Below, piece by piece: positions 10,882-21,067 of a DNA stretch of 64,000 nucleotides. Every line of letters starts with the position of its first letter. The first letter of the stretch is position 1. Position numbers and translations under genes: made by a program. The notes below the pieces were generated by a model that saw only the letters and a program-made list of their open reading frames with translations, searched no databases and was not told the DNA's origin. Origin of the DNA: Diphasiastrum complanatum (taxonomy: Eukaryota > Streptophyta > Lycopodiopsida > Lycopodiales > Lycopodiaceae); the NCBI GenBank assembly GCA_029204225.1, contig CM055107.1, positions 29,043,410 through 29,107,409 on the forward strand, read 5' to 3'.

Positions 10882-10886
10882 ATACT

Positions 10887-11965
10887 CAATTTGGGTGAAC
10901 TCACATTTTGAAATCTTGGCGAACAATTTTTATTCCCGCAACAATTCCAAAACCACTTGAAAGTATTGAGCATGTTTTTTTTAATTCTGGCTATAAATCA
11001 ATATTGCATCAAAGGAAACCAAGATAAATTTGTGTATGGCCCAAACATTCGATTCATCAATGCTTGGAAGATAGTCGGTGCATTGGTTTAACCAAAAGGC
11101 ATAACTTTGAATTGATAATGTCCCCTGTCTATTCGAAAAGCAGTCTTGTGTTGATCCTCCTTGCTTAGATGATACCCAAAACGAAGACAAATCTTTGAAA
11201 ACTTTTGTGCTCCTTTAAGGGCATCTAATAAGTCATCAACCTAAGAAATTGCAGATCTATTTTTGATGGTGATCTTATTGAGTAATCTATACACATTCAA
11301 AATGTACCATTCTTCTTTTTAACGAGAAGTACAGGTGAGGCGAAGGGTGATTTGCTCAAACTAACAAACTCTTGATCAAGTAGTTCCTGGACCTATTTTT
11401 GAACTTTATCCCTTTCTAGTTGTGACAACCTGTAAGGAGGGATATTGATTGGCTTTGAACCAAGTTCAAGTTCTATGACATGGTCCACGAATATGGTTGG
11501 AGACAAATCTTTAAACTTGTAGGCTTTGCATCAACTTCTTTGATTTTACCATCATCCATCTTTCAATAGGAACATATCTACATGCTTTTAAGATATGTGT
11601 CGAGCTTCTGCGTAAGAAATCAGACATAAATATGAACCCGATTCTTTTTTTTTTACAACTATGAATTTCAAAAGTTTTTCCTGATTGTTCAAAATGCAGT
11701 GTTCTCTACTCAAAATTAAAGGTAACGTTGCCCAACGTCTGTAACCACTCGACACCAAGTATCATGTCGATAGGACCCATGTCGATCACATGGAAGTCTG
11801 ATTTAAGCTCATAGTTACTCATGTGAATCTAAGATTTTGTTGTGATTCTATCACAATTGATGAGATTCTCATTAGCAATCTGTACTCGCAATGGCTTCAG
11901 AATCTTCACAGTAGCTATATTACAACTCCTGATTGAACGACTATTGAAGAAGTTATGCGTACTTC
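10887..11965 (-). pseudogene. pol: Gypsy element G1: reverse transcriptase and end of protease
   Basis: Minus-strand continuation of the element split by Cop-A. Around 10981-11190 the RT core is recognisable, with a degraded LTNAP/ACTFQ region and the active-site block reading FDAILIYSQ. The second catalytic Asp of the usual FxDD is Ala, so the enzyme would be dead even without the frameshifts. Around 11700-11800 the protease end reads DMGPIDMILGVEWL followed by a TLGNVTFNF-like block, typical of plant gypsy proteases. The protease is cut at 11961 by the LTR-B insertion. Confidence 0.85.
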
Positions 11966-12873
11966 TGTGAAAGATTCAATTAGTTTAGTCATATTTGCTA
12001 CATTTCTATATTTGAAAAATTGAGATCAATGTCATATTAGACTTAGAGTTTGACTTTTCAAAGTTATATTAGTCTTAATTGCATTTGAATAATCACTTTT
12101 GGAAAGGGTGGGAAACTTAGAAGTCTAGTTTGAGTAGATTCAAATTTAAATGTTGGGTACATTGAATTTAGACCCAAAAGTAGTAGGGTTTACATTTTAG
12201 AGGGAAAACCAAGTGTCCAAATAGGGTTTGGACCTGTTATAAAAGGATGTAACTCGTGGAGAGACATATCTTCTCTCTTCTCTATCACATTTCATGCTTA
12301 TACATGGTTCTCTTGGGTTCTTCTATCCATTGGTGCACTATACTTGTGATTGCTTGTAATTCTATGTGTAGAATGGTCTATATTTGCTATTTTTGGATCC
12401 ACACATGTGAAATACAGTAGACTCCGATCCCCTCGAGTCTAATCTGCGGTTTGAAATGCCTCTAAGCTCTTCTCCTTTTCAAGCCACTTCTCCTAGAAAA
12501 GGATTTGATCAAAGGGAGGAGTTTGAGTAGGAGAAGTAGCAAGCAGTTGAAACACTAGTGGGGTTTGGTTCTAGTGCCACACTAGATACTTTGGAAATGC
12601 CAGTCGGGGCCTAGTCGCCAAAGGTTCACAAAGCCCTTCATTTTGAAGGCTATGAGGAACCAGATAGCTTCAAGAAAGAAGACCTCCCATGCAAAGTTAA
12701 AGATAGTAGATGATCCAGTTAGTCAAGACACTACATCATTTATTGTATCTCATGATTCACAAGATGTCCTAAGCCTTCACCAACAACTAGGACAATGGTG
12801 GAGTATCTTGTTTTGCAACCAAAGACCTTTAGATGATTTGGATCTGAATTGATCGCAAATCTTTCACAACTTC
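11961..12873 (+). mobile_element. Solo LTR-B with target duplications
   Basis: An LTR running 11966 (TGTGAAAG) to 12868 (TTTCACA), flanked on both sides by ACTTC (11961-11965, 12869-12873). No internal element sequence lies beside it, so it is a solo LTR left by recombination between two LTRs. It interrupts the protease of gypsy G1. The left 460 bp and the right 85 bp match the LTR-B copies at 13659 and 26457. About 360 bp in the middle (12424-12780) do not match them. A TATA box (GTTATAAAAGG) is at about 12236. Confidence 0.9.
12424..12780 (+). other. Foreign coding-like segment inside solo LTR-B
   Basis: This block replaces the middle of the LTR seen in the other LTR-B copies. One plus-strand frame stays readable for about 85 codons from near 12424. 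Its only interruptions up to about 12690 are three TAG codons, each in a context where CAG (Gln) would read sensibly. From about 12643 the +1 frame becomes open and acidic and polar (ends near 12780), suggesting one frameshift. I do not recognise the peptide. It may be a captured host exon; a different LTR-B subfamily is the alternative. Confidence 0.5.
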
Positions 12874-13658
12874 TACTATCAACTAAAATATAAATTTTTC
12901 TACCATTAATTTTTGCTTTAATACAGAAAGTCCTATCAGAATGAGAACCATTAAATGTGTTTAAGGACATGAACATGAGTGATGCATCCACATCCTTCCT
13001 ATCGACGCATTTTCGTCATCCCTCGTTATCAATATCTAGCTCTTAATTATCAAAGAATTATACTGACGTTCTTGCAGCATTTGAATGTCATCTTCGCTTA
13101 ATAGATTTTCAATTTCTTCTTTACCTGATTGATTTTCGTCATTAGAATTGCCGCTCATGGTCGTTAATTGAACCTCTTGTTTATGAAATTTATACACCTT
13201 CCAATAATCTGTGTCATATTTCTCCCAGCATTTGAAGCAAAGCCCTAATACTTTAAGTTTTCTCTCTTGATCATCTGACAATCTTTGAACAAGGGTTTTG
13301 GCTTTTGATTGCCCATCACTGTAGATACCGTTCCCTTCTTGGTTTATCGCCAACTTTGACCGTTGGATAATACACAATAGTACCCTTGTTGGTATTATTA
13401 TTACTTTTGTTGTTCTTGAAAATTCCAGTTGAGATGTTTGATTTAAAAAACTGATTGGTACCAGATTGAGACTTTGGCGTCCCAAACGTGTTATAAGATA
13501 TATTGCTTGTAGTCATCCCTTGTTTCTGGTATTGTTTAGTCATTGAAGGGTATTTTTGTTCATGGATCAAAGCTAATTGCATGACTGAATCCAAAGCTGT
13601 ACATCTGGCTGCTTCCACATCAGATCCAATTTGTGGTTGTAACCCATGTAAATATCGA
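12874..13658 (-). pseudogene. gag: Gypsy element G1: gag C-terminal part, zinc knuckle, start of protease
   Basis: Minus strand, 13658 to 12874. First a Gag C-terminal segment (LHGLQPQIGSDV, then an EQKYP region), then a zinc-knuckle relic GLCFKCWEKY whose later His/Cys residues are degraded, then the protease start KIYILVDSRSC where the active-site Gly is replaced by Arg. Frames change at least twice. It ends on the left at the solo LTR and on the right at the LTR-B element at 13659, so the Gag N-terminus and 5' LTR of G1 are missing from view. Confidence 0.85.
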
Positions 13659-14292
13659 TGTACATGATTCAACTAGTTTAGTCATATTTGTTATATTTGT
13701 TTATATGGCAAATTGAGGCCAACTTTATATTAGACTTAGAGTTTGACTTTTCAAAGTTAATTAGTCTAAATTTCATTTGAATAAAAGGGTGGGAAACTTA
13801 GAAGTCGAGTTTGAGTAGATTCAAATTTAAATGTTGGATACATTGAATCTAGTCCCAAAAATAGTAGGGTTTACATTTTGGATGGAAAGCCAAGTGGCCA
13901 AATAGGGTTTGGACATGCTATAAAAGGATGTAACTTGTGGAGAGACATATCTTCTCTCTTCTCTATCTCATTTCATGCTTATACATGGTTCTCTTGGGTT
14001 TTACTATCCATTGGTGCTCTATACTTGTGATATCTTGCAATTCTATGTGTAGAATGATCTATATTTGTTATTCAGGTTCACGTGTGTGAAATATAGTAGG
14101 ATTCTATTGATGTGTGAAAAATTGCCTCTATCTATGCTTTTATTCATGTTTGACCAAGTTATATTAGAGTTAGCATTCTATTTTGTGCGTAGATGCTGAT
14201 TTTTTTACATTGGCAAGATTGGTGGAGTAGCTTGTTTTGTAACCAAAGATCTTTTATGGATTTGGATCATGAATGGTCCAAATTCTTTCACA
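13659..14292 (+). repeat. LTR-B 5' LTR of a copia element
   Basis: 634 bp, from TGTACATGATTC to ATTCTTTCACA, followed directly by a tRNA-Met primer-binding site. It has a TATA box (GCTATAAAAGG) at about 13918. It includes a CACGTGTGTGAAA version of the palindrome near 14083. It inserted into G1 gag; ATCGA (13654-13658) would be the left target copy, but the right partner is not seen. Confidence 0.85.
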
Positions 14293-14302
14293 TGGTATCA
14301 GA
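14293..14302 (+). promoter_or_regulatory. LTR-B element primer-binding site
   Basis: TGGTATCAGA directly after the LTR end; complementary to initiator tRNA-Met. Confidence 0.85.
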
Positions 14303-14840
14303 TCTTGTATTTCAGGTTATGAAGGAAGAAATCATATCCATCAATGATTTGGTGAAGATATCAAGGCTAGAGCATGCTAGAGAGGATTCTACACCAAAAT
14401 TGAGTTTCTTGCATTTGTAGATTGGATATTTTGTTGATCAAAACCCTATATAGGTTTATAAAATTGATTAATTCCAATTTTTGAATTCACATAGTGGATT
14501 TGGCCAATTTTTGGATCATTAGATCAGCCTAAGTGGTGGCTAATAGATTGCATATCAAATTTTCAGCATGTGCATGTAGATCTTAAAAATATTCAATTTT
14601 GTGATTTTGATTGGATCTCTAGATAGTGAGATTGTTGGACTTCATTTGAGTGTGTTCCAATCTTAGGAAGTGGCAAGAGTCATTAGATTGAGGATAGATC
14701 ATAGCTTGATCAAGATTTCATGATTCTATGTGTTGATTTGCTTGGTATAAGTGCTAGAAGAGAATTGAGTAGTTTCAAATCTTTGTGATTTCTCTTTGAA
14801 AACATTTGTTGTTGTTAAAAGGAGTGCTCAGGTCATTGCT
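14303..14840 (+). other. LTR-B element leader, no gene
   Basis: AT-rich, non-coding DNA downstream of the primer-binding site. It ends where a reverse-transcriptase frame begins abruptly near 14841, so gag, protease and integrase of this element are deleted or displaced. Confidence 0.55.
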
Positions 14841-15094
14841 ACATGGTGGATCTATATATTGAAGTACAATTAAGATGGATCTATAATTAAGTACAAAGCT
14901 AGATTGGTTGCTAAGGGACTTTTTCAAACCAAAGGCATAGATTATGAAGAAACTTTTGCACCTGTAGCAAAGCTTGTAGCTATTAGATTGATCATTTGTA
15001 TTGCTATCTCGTTAAAGTGGAATCTCTATCAAATGTATGTGACCAATGATTTCTTGAATGGCTACTTGGAGGAGGAAATATACATGTTGCAACC
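14841..15094 (+). pseudogene. pol: Copia RT fragment (Cop-A relative), left half
   Basis: Encodes the RT N-terminal core, with KGLFQTKGIDYEETFAPVAK and FLNGYLEEEIYM motifs, closely resembling Cop-A residues 880-938. It lacks any gag, protease or integrase before it. It breaks at 15094 in the codon run before the conserved QPEGF, where Cop-C is inserted; the same frame resumes at 23946 after the duplicated CAACC. Confidence 0.9.
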
Positions 15095-15760
15095 TGTGAA
15101 AAATTGCCTACATTGGCAAATCTAGCCATGTAGAATATTGTGTATTTTGTCAATATTGTTTGTTGGTTACTTGAATGGCCAAAGTGCCACTTGTACATAC
15201 ACACCTAAAGTAGGTTACCACGAGTCAAGAGGAGTGGTTGTGTCTATTTGGTAGTGATTCCTACTTTGTAGGATCTAGACCATGATTTATGATGAGATTT
15301 GTACCTACCATGCACCTACCAAGCATGACTCTTGGATCTAGGCTAGGGTTTTCACATTAGGGCAAGAAAGTGGAGTCTACTTCCTTATTACATGCTGGAT
15401 TTTCACCTAACTTTGCAAAGGAATTGTGTTTTACTATGTATTCCCATTCTCCATAGTGAGAAGATAGAAACTTTTTGGAGCCTCAAGGAGAAACTCGAGT
15501 TTCCTCTTCCAATGAAACCCAGCTTTGGCACTTTGTAAACACTGTCTACAGGCCGTACTACAGCCTTATTTCCACATGTGTGGAGTTGGATTAGACTATT
15601 TGATCAATGTTTTGATTGTCTCTACTTGTTTCCTATCAAGCTGCTAAACTAGATCTTGTTTTCTGATGACTAGTTTCTGATAGATTGTTTAACAAGCATA
15701 CAATCACCTTGTGGATCATTCAAAGATCCATTTATGGTCCTTAGTACTGTACTTTTCACA
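15095..15760 (+). repeat. Cop-C LTR1
   Basis: 666 bp, TGTGAAAAATTGCC to TACTTTTCACA. By eye it differs from LTR3 at about ten positions. It contains GGCCGTAC and CACATGTGTG (15573-15582). Confidence 0.95.
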
Positions 15761-15773
15761 TGGTATCAGAGCC
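15761..15773 (+). promoter_or_regulatory. Cop-C primer-binding site, first
   Basis: TGGTATCAGAGCC adjoining LTR1; 13 bases complementary to initiator tRNA-Met. Confidence 0.95.
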
Positions 15774-16392
15774 AAGTACAAGGCCATTGATCTGTGTCTG
15801 AATCTAATCCAGTTTTAGCAGGTTTTGGTGCAAAAAGCTAGTATTGGAAGGGCGAGCTGGTATCCAGGTTTTGGTGAGGGGATTTGATCCCAAACTTTTT
15901 TAGGATCAAAATCTGTAATTTTCACACGTGTGGTCATCTCTGAACCAGCATTTAATAACCCATATTCATTGGATCATAGAAAATTCATCTGGTGTCAGTT
16001 TGATGTAATTTTTGGTGCAAATCCTAGCATAAGCTACCAAGATCACTTGTCATTGATTAGTTTTGAATTTGTTTCATGAAAACTAATTAATATAGGCTGA
16101 TTTCAGACCTTCTTAAAGTGGAAACCAGGTCTTGAAAGTACCTCAAAGAGAATGAGAGAGATAGAGTCAGTTTTTTGTCCAAGAATAGCCAAGATTTGCA
16201 AGATTTGCTTGAGTGTAGTTTTCATCTCATCTTATCTTCATTCCAGCTTGTGAGAGAATGATAGAACTGTGATTACAAATCTATCTGTTGGATTAGAAGT
16301 CAACATTTGAGTGAAACACTGCAAGTTAGAAACCTTTGTGAGTTTCAGGTCCAAACAAATCTATATCTTGTGTGTAGAATCTTGCTAGTAAG
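15774..16392 (+). other. Cop-C internal A leader
   Basis: Untranslated leader with one CACACGTGTG palindrome at 15923-15932. It holds a single copy of the block that is tandemly triplicated in the minus-strand relative at 58551-59061. Confidence 0.75.
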
Positions 16393-19300
16393 ATGGGATC
16401 AGTGGGAGCCTACCTTCTAGAAGCTAGTGAGAGGTTAAATTCTACCATTTATGCTATTTGGAAAGTGAGGATGGAGTCACTAATGGTGCTCCAGGATCTT
16501 TATGAGTTTCTAATAGATGATGAAGATGAACCTCTAGGTGCACAGGAATTAGTGAGATACAAGAAGAGGTCTAGGCTTGCACTTCACTGTATTAAGATGA
16601 ATGTAAGCAATGATCTTTTAAGGAAAGTATCATCATGTAAGAGTGCTAAAGAGGCTTGGGAATCTTCAAAATCTATCTATGAGTCTAGTAACACTTCGAG
16701 GGTTCTCATGCTTAGGAATCAGATTCTACAAAGCATGAAGAGGAGTGATGAGAGTGCACAAGATTATGTGCTTAGAATCAAGTCTCTCAATAGGGAGTTA
16801 GCTTCCATTGGAGAGAAGATTCAAGATAGTGAGCTTTTTCAGATTGTCCTCAATGGTCTAGGGAGTGGCTTTACAAATTTGGTCCAAAGCTTTGCAATCC
16901 AAGGCACTTTGCCTACTATAGAAAAGCTACACAATGTATTAGTAGCTGAAGAGTGTAGGATGTTGCATACCAATGCAAGAATGAATGCTATTTCTTTGTA
17001 GGATGGTGATGAGAAAGCTAATTTCTCATTCAAAAGCAAGAAGAAGACCAATGGCAAGAAGAAGCACTTCAAGGAGACCAAGGAGGAGGAGGAGGCTTCA
17101 AGCTCAAAGGGCAAGATCAAAGACAATTCCAAGTACAAATGTTTCTTCTGTGGAAAGAAAGGACATTTTGCATCAGAATGTCTCAAGAAGAAGAAGGCAC
17201 AAGAGAGCAAAGAAAGCAACATTGCACATCAGGAGGAGGAGGAGGATGAAGAGTCATCCTTGATGGTTTCCAACAAACCACCATCATCCAAGTGCAACAC
17301 CAATGATTCTTGGTGGATTGATAGTGGGGCAAGTTCCCACATGACATATCAAAAGGACATATTCTCCACCTTACTTTCTTACAATGACTTACATAGATCA
17401 ATCTATACTGCAAGTAGTCAAGAATGTAAGATAAGTGGAATAGGAACAATTTCCTTGTATGTGGGATCATCCAAAAGGATGAATCTTGATAATGTTCTTT
17501 ATGTTCCTAAGTTAACCAAGAATTTGCTTAGTGTTGGCCAATTAATGGATAATGGCCTAGATGTACAGCATGGAGTTTGTTCCATCCTTAGAAATGATGA
17601 ATGTATAGCCAAAGGCTTTAAGCAAGGTAGATTGTTTAAGCTTGATGCTAATATTGCAGTGGAGAGTGTTAACTTGGCAAAGGTGGAACTGTGGCACAAA
17701 AGGTTGGGCCACCCCAATTACAAAGCCATGGAATCTATGGTTGCAAAGGAGCTTGCAGTTGGACTCCCCAAGCATTTGTCAAAGTGTGGGAAGAGATGTG
17801 AAGCATGCAGCCTCTCAAAGGCTCACAAACTACCCTTCTCAAGATCTACATCAAGATCAAACTCTCCTCTTGAACTCATCCATTCGGATGTTCATAGTTT
17901 TGCACATGAGTCTAATGGTGGTGCCAAGTACTATGTAATCTTCATTGATGACTATTCTAGATTTTGTTGGACGTACCTCTTGTCTAGCAAATCAATGGTG
18001 TTTGATTCTTTTGTAAAGTTCAAGACTTTGGTAGAAAATCAACTTAGTACCAAGATTAAGGTATTAAGGAGTGATAATGGAGGTGAATATATCTCCAATA
18101 AGTTGATTGACTTTTGTAGTTCTAATGGCATAAAGAGGGAGTTGTCATGTCCATACACCCCTCAACAAAATGGAGTGAGTGAAAGAAGAAATAGATCTCT
18201 TTGTGAGTGTGCTAAGGCCTTAAGGCTAGATGCTTCTCTATCCAAACCATTTTGGGGTGAAGCAATAACTTGTGCTAACTATTTGTGCAATAGATTGCCA
18301 AACCAAGCCATTGGAGGAATCACACCATTTGAAGCTCTAATTGGAGAGAAGCCCAATCTCAAGGATCTCAAAGTTTTTGGATCCACTTGCTATGTACACC
18401 AATCCTTGGATAAGAGAAGGAAGGATGATGCAACATCCATCAAAGGCATCTTTGTGGGATATGGTGAGAATAGCAGAGGTTATAGAGTCTTCAATCCCAT
18501 CACTAGCAAGGTGATAGTGAGTAGGGATGTTATTTTTTATGAAGGACATGCTTGTGATTTGGATGATAATGCTACTAATCATCTTGATGCCAAGGATCAT
18601 GCTAGGATGGAGGAGGAGCTTCCAAGTGAAGAAGAACTTGAGGATCCACCTCAAGATGCAAGAACTCCAAGAACTCCAAGAACTCCAAGAAGATCTACAA
18701 GGGCAAGATCCGAGCCATTGAGGCTCACCTATGATGGTCAAGGTGATCAAAGGGAAGGCTCATCATCTTTCACATCTTACACCTTTCTTACTTCAATGTT
18801 AGATGAGCCAACATGCTATGAAGATGCTTGTAAGTCTAAAAGTTGGATGGATGCTATGCAAGTAGAGTATGATGCTCTTATTGATAATCATACTTGGGAT
18901 CTTGTGGATCTTCCTCAAGGGAAGAAACCTCTTGATTGCAAGTGGGTTTTTAGATTGAAGTATAATCAAGATGGATCAATAAGCAAGCATAAAGCTAGGC
19001 TTGTTGCCAAAGGTTTTTTACAAACCAAAGACATTGACTATGATGAGACTTTTGCTCATGTGGCTAAGCTTGTTACTATCAGGTTGATCATTAGTCTTGC
19101 TACAACCTTCAATTGGGAGCTATTCCAACTTGACTTCACAAATGCATTCCTCAATGGTTATTTGGAGGAAGAGATCTACATGAGGCAACCCGAGGGCTTC
19201 ATCAAGGCAAAGCATGAAGGAAAGGTGTGTTTTTTAAAGAACAGCCTTTATGGGCTCAAGCAAGCACCTAGAGCATGGTACTCTAGGCTAAACTCTTTTC

Positions 19301-20403
19301 TCATTTCCATCAATTTTGTAATGAGTGCCTATGATCCATCATTGTATATAAGTTTTCATGATGGCATGATCATTATTCTTGTTTTGTATGTAGATGACAT
19401 TATCTTGAGTGGTAATGATCTAGATGGAATTAGAGATGTAAAAATTGCTTTAGCAAAAGAGTTTAAGATGGTAGATCTCGGCCTATTGAGTTTCATTCTT
19501 GGAATAGAGGTTATTAGAGGATGTGATTTTAGCTTCATTTGTCAATCTAAATATGCTACATCCATCCTAGATAGATTTGGAATGAAGAATTGTAAAGGCA
19601 TTGAGACACCAATGGAGCAACATGTAAAAGCATCTATTGGTTGTGATGAAGCATCCTTTGAGGACATCACATTATATAGAAGGCTTATTGGCTCCTTGAT
19701 CTATTTAACTATAACTATACCTGATCTTAGTTATAGTGTTGGAAAGTTAAGCCAATTCATGCAAAGTCCTCTAGTTTCACATTGGAAGATGGCCAAAAGA
19801 GTTCTTAGATACATTTCATTCACTAAGAATTTTGGTATTTTGTATAGAGGAACTAATCTTGGCTTAAGAGCCTATAGTGACTCAGATTTTGCAGGTGACA
19901 AAGTGGATAGAAGATCAACAAGTGCCTTTGCCACCTTTCTATGTGATGGAGTAGTATCATGGCTTTCCAAAAAGCAAGATACCATCTCCCTATCTTCCAC
20001 AAAATCTGAATACAAGGCCTTGACATCAACATGCAAGGAGGTCTTGTGGCTCAAAAGCCTATTGGTGGAGCTTCATGTCATGGAGGAGGAGATCCCTATC
20101 ATCTATTTTGACAACCAATCAGCCCAATCACTTGCAACTAATCCTACATTCCTCGCAAGGAGCAAACACATCGAAATTGCTCATCATTTCGTGAGGGAAA
20201 AAGTGCAAGCTAAAGATATCAAGCTCCAACACGTGCCATCATCAAGTTGCTTGGCTGATTTGTTTACTAAACCTTTACCTAAAGATTCATTTGTCAAGCT
20301 TAGATCTTCAATTGGAGTTATTGATAAAAGCATTGTGATCTCCAAGGCTAGATTTGAGGAGGAGTGTGAAAAATTGCCTACATTGGCAAATCTAGCCATG
20401 TAG
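16393..20403 (+). pseudogene. gag-pol: Cop-C internal A gag-pol polyprotein with one in-frame amber codon
   Basis: One frame runs from the ATG at 16393 (MGSVGAYLLEASERLNST) to TAG at 20401-20403, broken only by TAG at 16999-17001 after Gag residue 202, where the relative at 57 kb has Gln. After the stop: zinc knuckle CFFCGKKGHFASEC, protease WWIDSGAS, integrase HHCC and DDE with HSDVHSF, SDNGGEY and NGVSERR, reverse transcriptase YVDDIILSGND, and RNase H SDSDFAGD and STKSEYKAL. Compared with Cop-A two residues are lost near NGLDVQHG. An ITIPDLS replaces the usual ITRPDLS. The last dozen codons lie inside LTR2. One mutation separates this copy from a full polyprotein; programmed readthrough cannot be excluded but decay is simpler. 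Confidence 0.92.
20352..20364 (+). promoter_or_regulatory. Cop-C polypurine tract before LTR2
   Basis: GATTTGAGGAGGAG directly precedes the TGTG start of LTR2 and is also translated as part of the polyprotein. Confidence 0.75.
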
Positions 20404-21054
20404 AATATTGTACATTTTGTCAATATTGTTTGTTGGTTACTTGAATGGCCAAAGTTCCACTTGTACATACACACCTAAAGTAGGTTACCACGCTCAAGAG
20501 GAGTAGTTGTGTCTATTTGGTAGTGATTCCTACTTTGTAGGATCTAGGCCATGATTTATGAAGAGATTTGTACCTACCATGCACCTACCAAGCATCAATC
20601 TTGGATCTAGGCTAGGGTTTTCACATTAGGGCAAGAAAGTGGAGTCTACTTCCTTAATACATGCTGGATTTTTGCCTAACTTTGCAAAGGAAGTGTGTTT
20701 TACTATGTATTTCCATTCTCCATAGTGAGAAGATAGAAACTTTTTGGAGCCTCAAGGAGAAACTCGAGTTTCCTCTCATTGTATGGTAATTACTCTATTT
20801 TTCCAATGAAACCTAGCTTTGGCACTTTGTAAACACTGTCTACAGGCCGTACTACAGCCTTATTTCCACACGTGTGGAGTTGGATTAGACTATTTGATCA
20901 ATGCTTTGATTGTCTCTACTTGTTTCCTATCAAGCTGCTAAACTAGATCTTGTTTTCTGATGACTAGTTTCTGATAGATTGTTTAACAAGCATACAATCA
21001 CCTTGTGGATCATTCAAAGATCCATTTATGGTCCTTAGTACTGTACTTTTAACA
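20365..21054 (+). repeat. Cop-C LTR2 (middle)
   Basis: 690 bp, TGTGAAAAATTGCC to ACTTTTAACA. It carries a block of about 24 bp near 20775-20800 that both outer LTRs lack, and a perfect CACACGTGTG at 20867-20876. It contains the stop codon of the upstream polyprotein. Confidence 0.95.
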
Positions 21055-21067
21055 TGGTATCAGAGCC
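21055..21067 (+). promoter_or_regulatory. Cop-C primer-binding site, second
   Basis: TGGTATCAGAGCC directly after LTR2, so LTR2 is organised as a 5' LTR for internal region B as well as a 3' LTR for region A. Confidence 0.93.

Larger units (their letters stand above)
4562..10886 (-). mobile_element. Cop-A: complete Ty1/copia retrotransposon with target duplications
   Basis: Full-length element 4567-10881 (6315 bp) on the minus strand, flanked by ATACT at 4562-4566 and 10882-10886. The two LTRs are 862 bp each, start TG and end CA. It has a tRNA-Met primer-binding site next to the 5' LTR, a polypurine tract next to the 3' LTR, and one uninterrupted polyprotein frame. I find two differences between the LTRs (4975 against 10428, 5104 against 10557). 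It split gypsy G1 inside the reverse transcriptase. All parts needed for autonomous movement appear present, so this is the youngest and best preserved element in the window. Confidence 0.96.

Noticed and set aside
18337-18750. Minus-strand frames opposite the Cop-C linker (also 21258-21671)
   Set aside because: Shadow of the repeated Arg-Thr-Pro coding region; duplicated because the element is.
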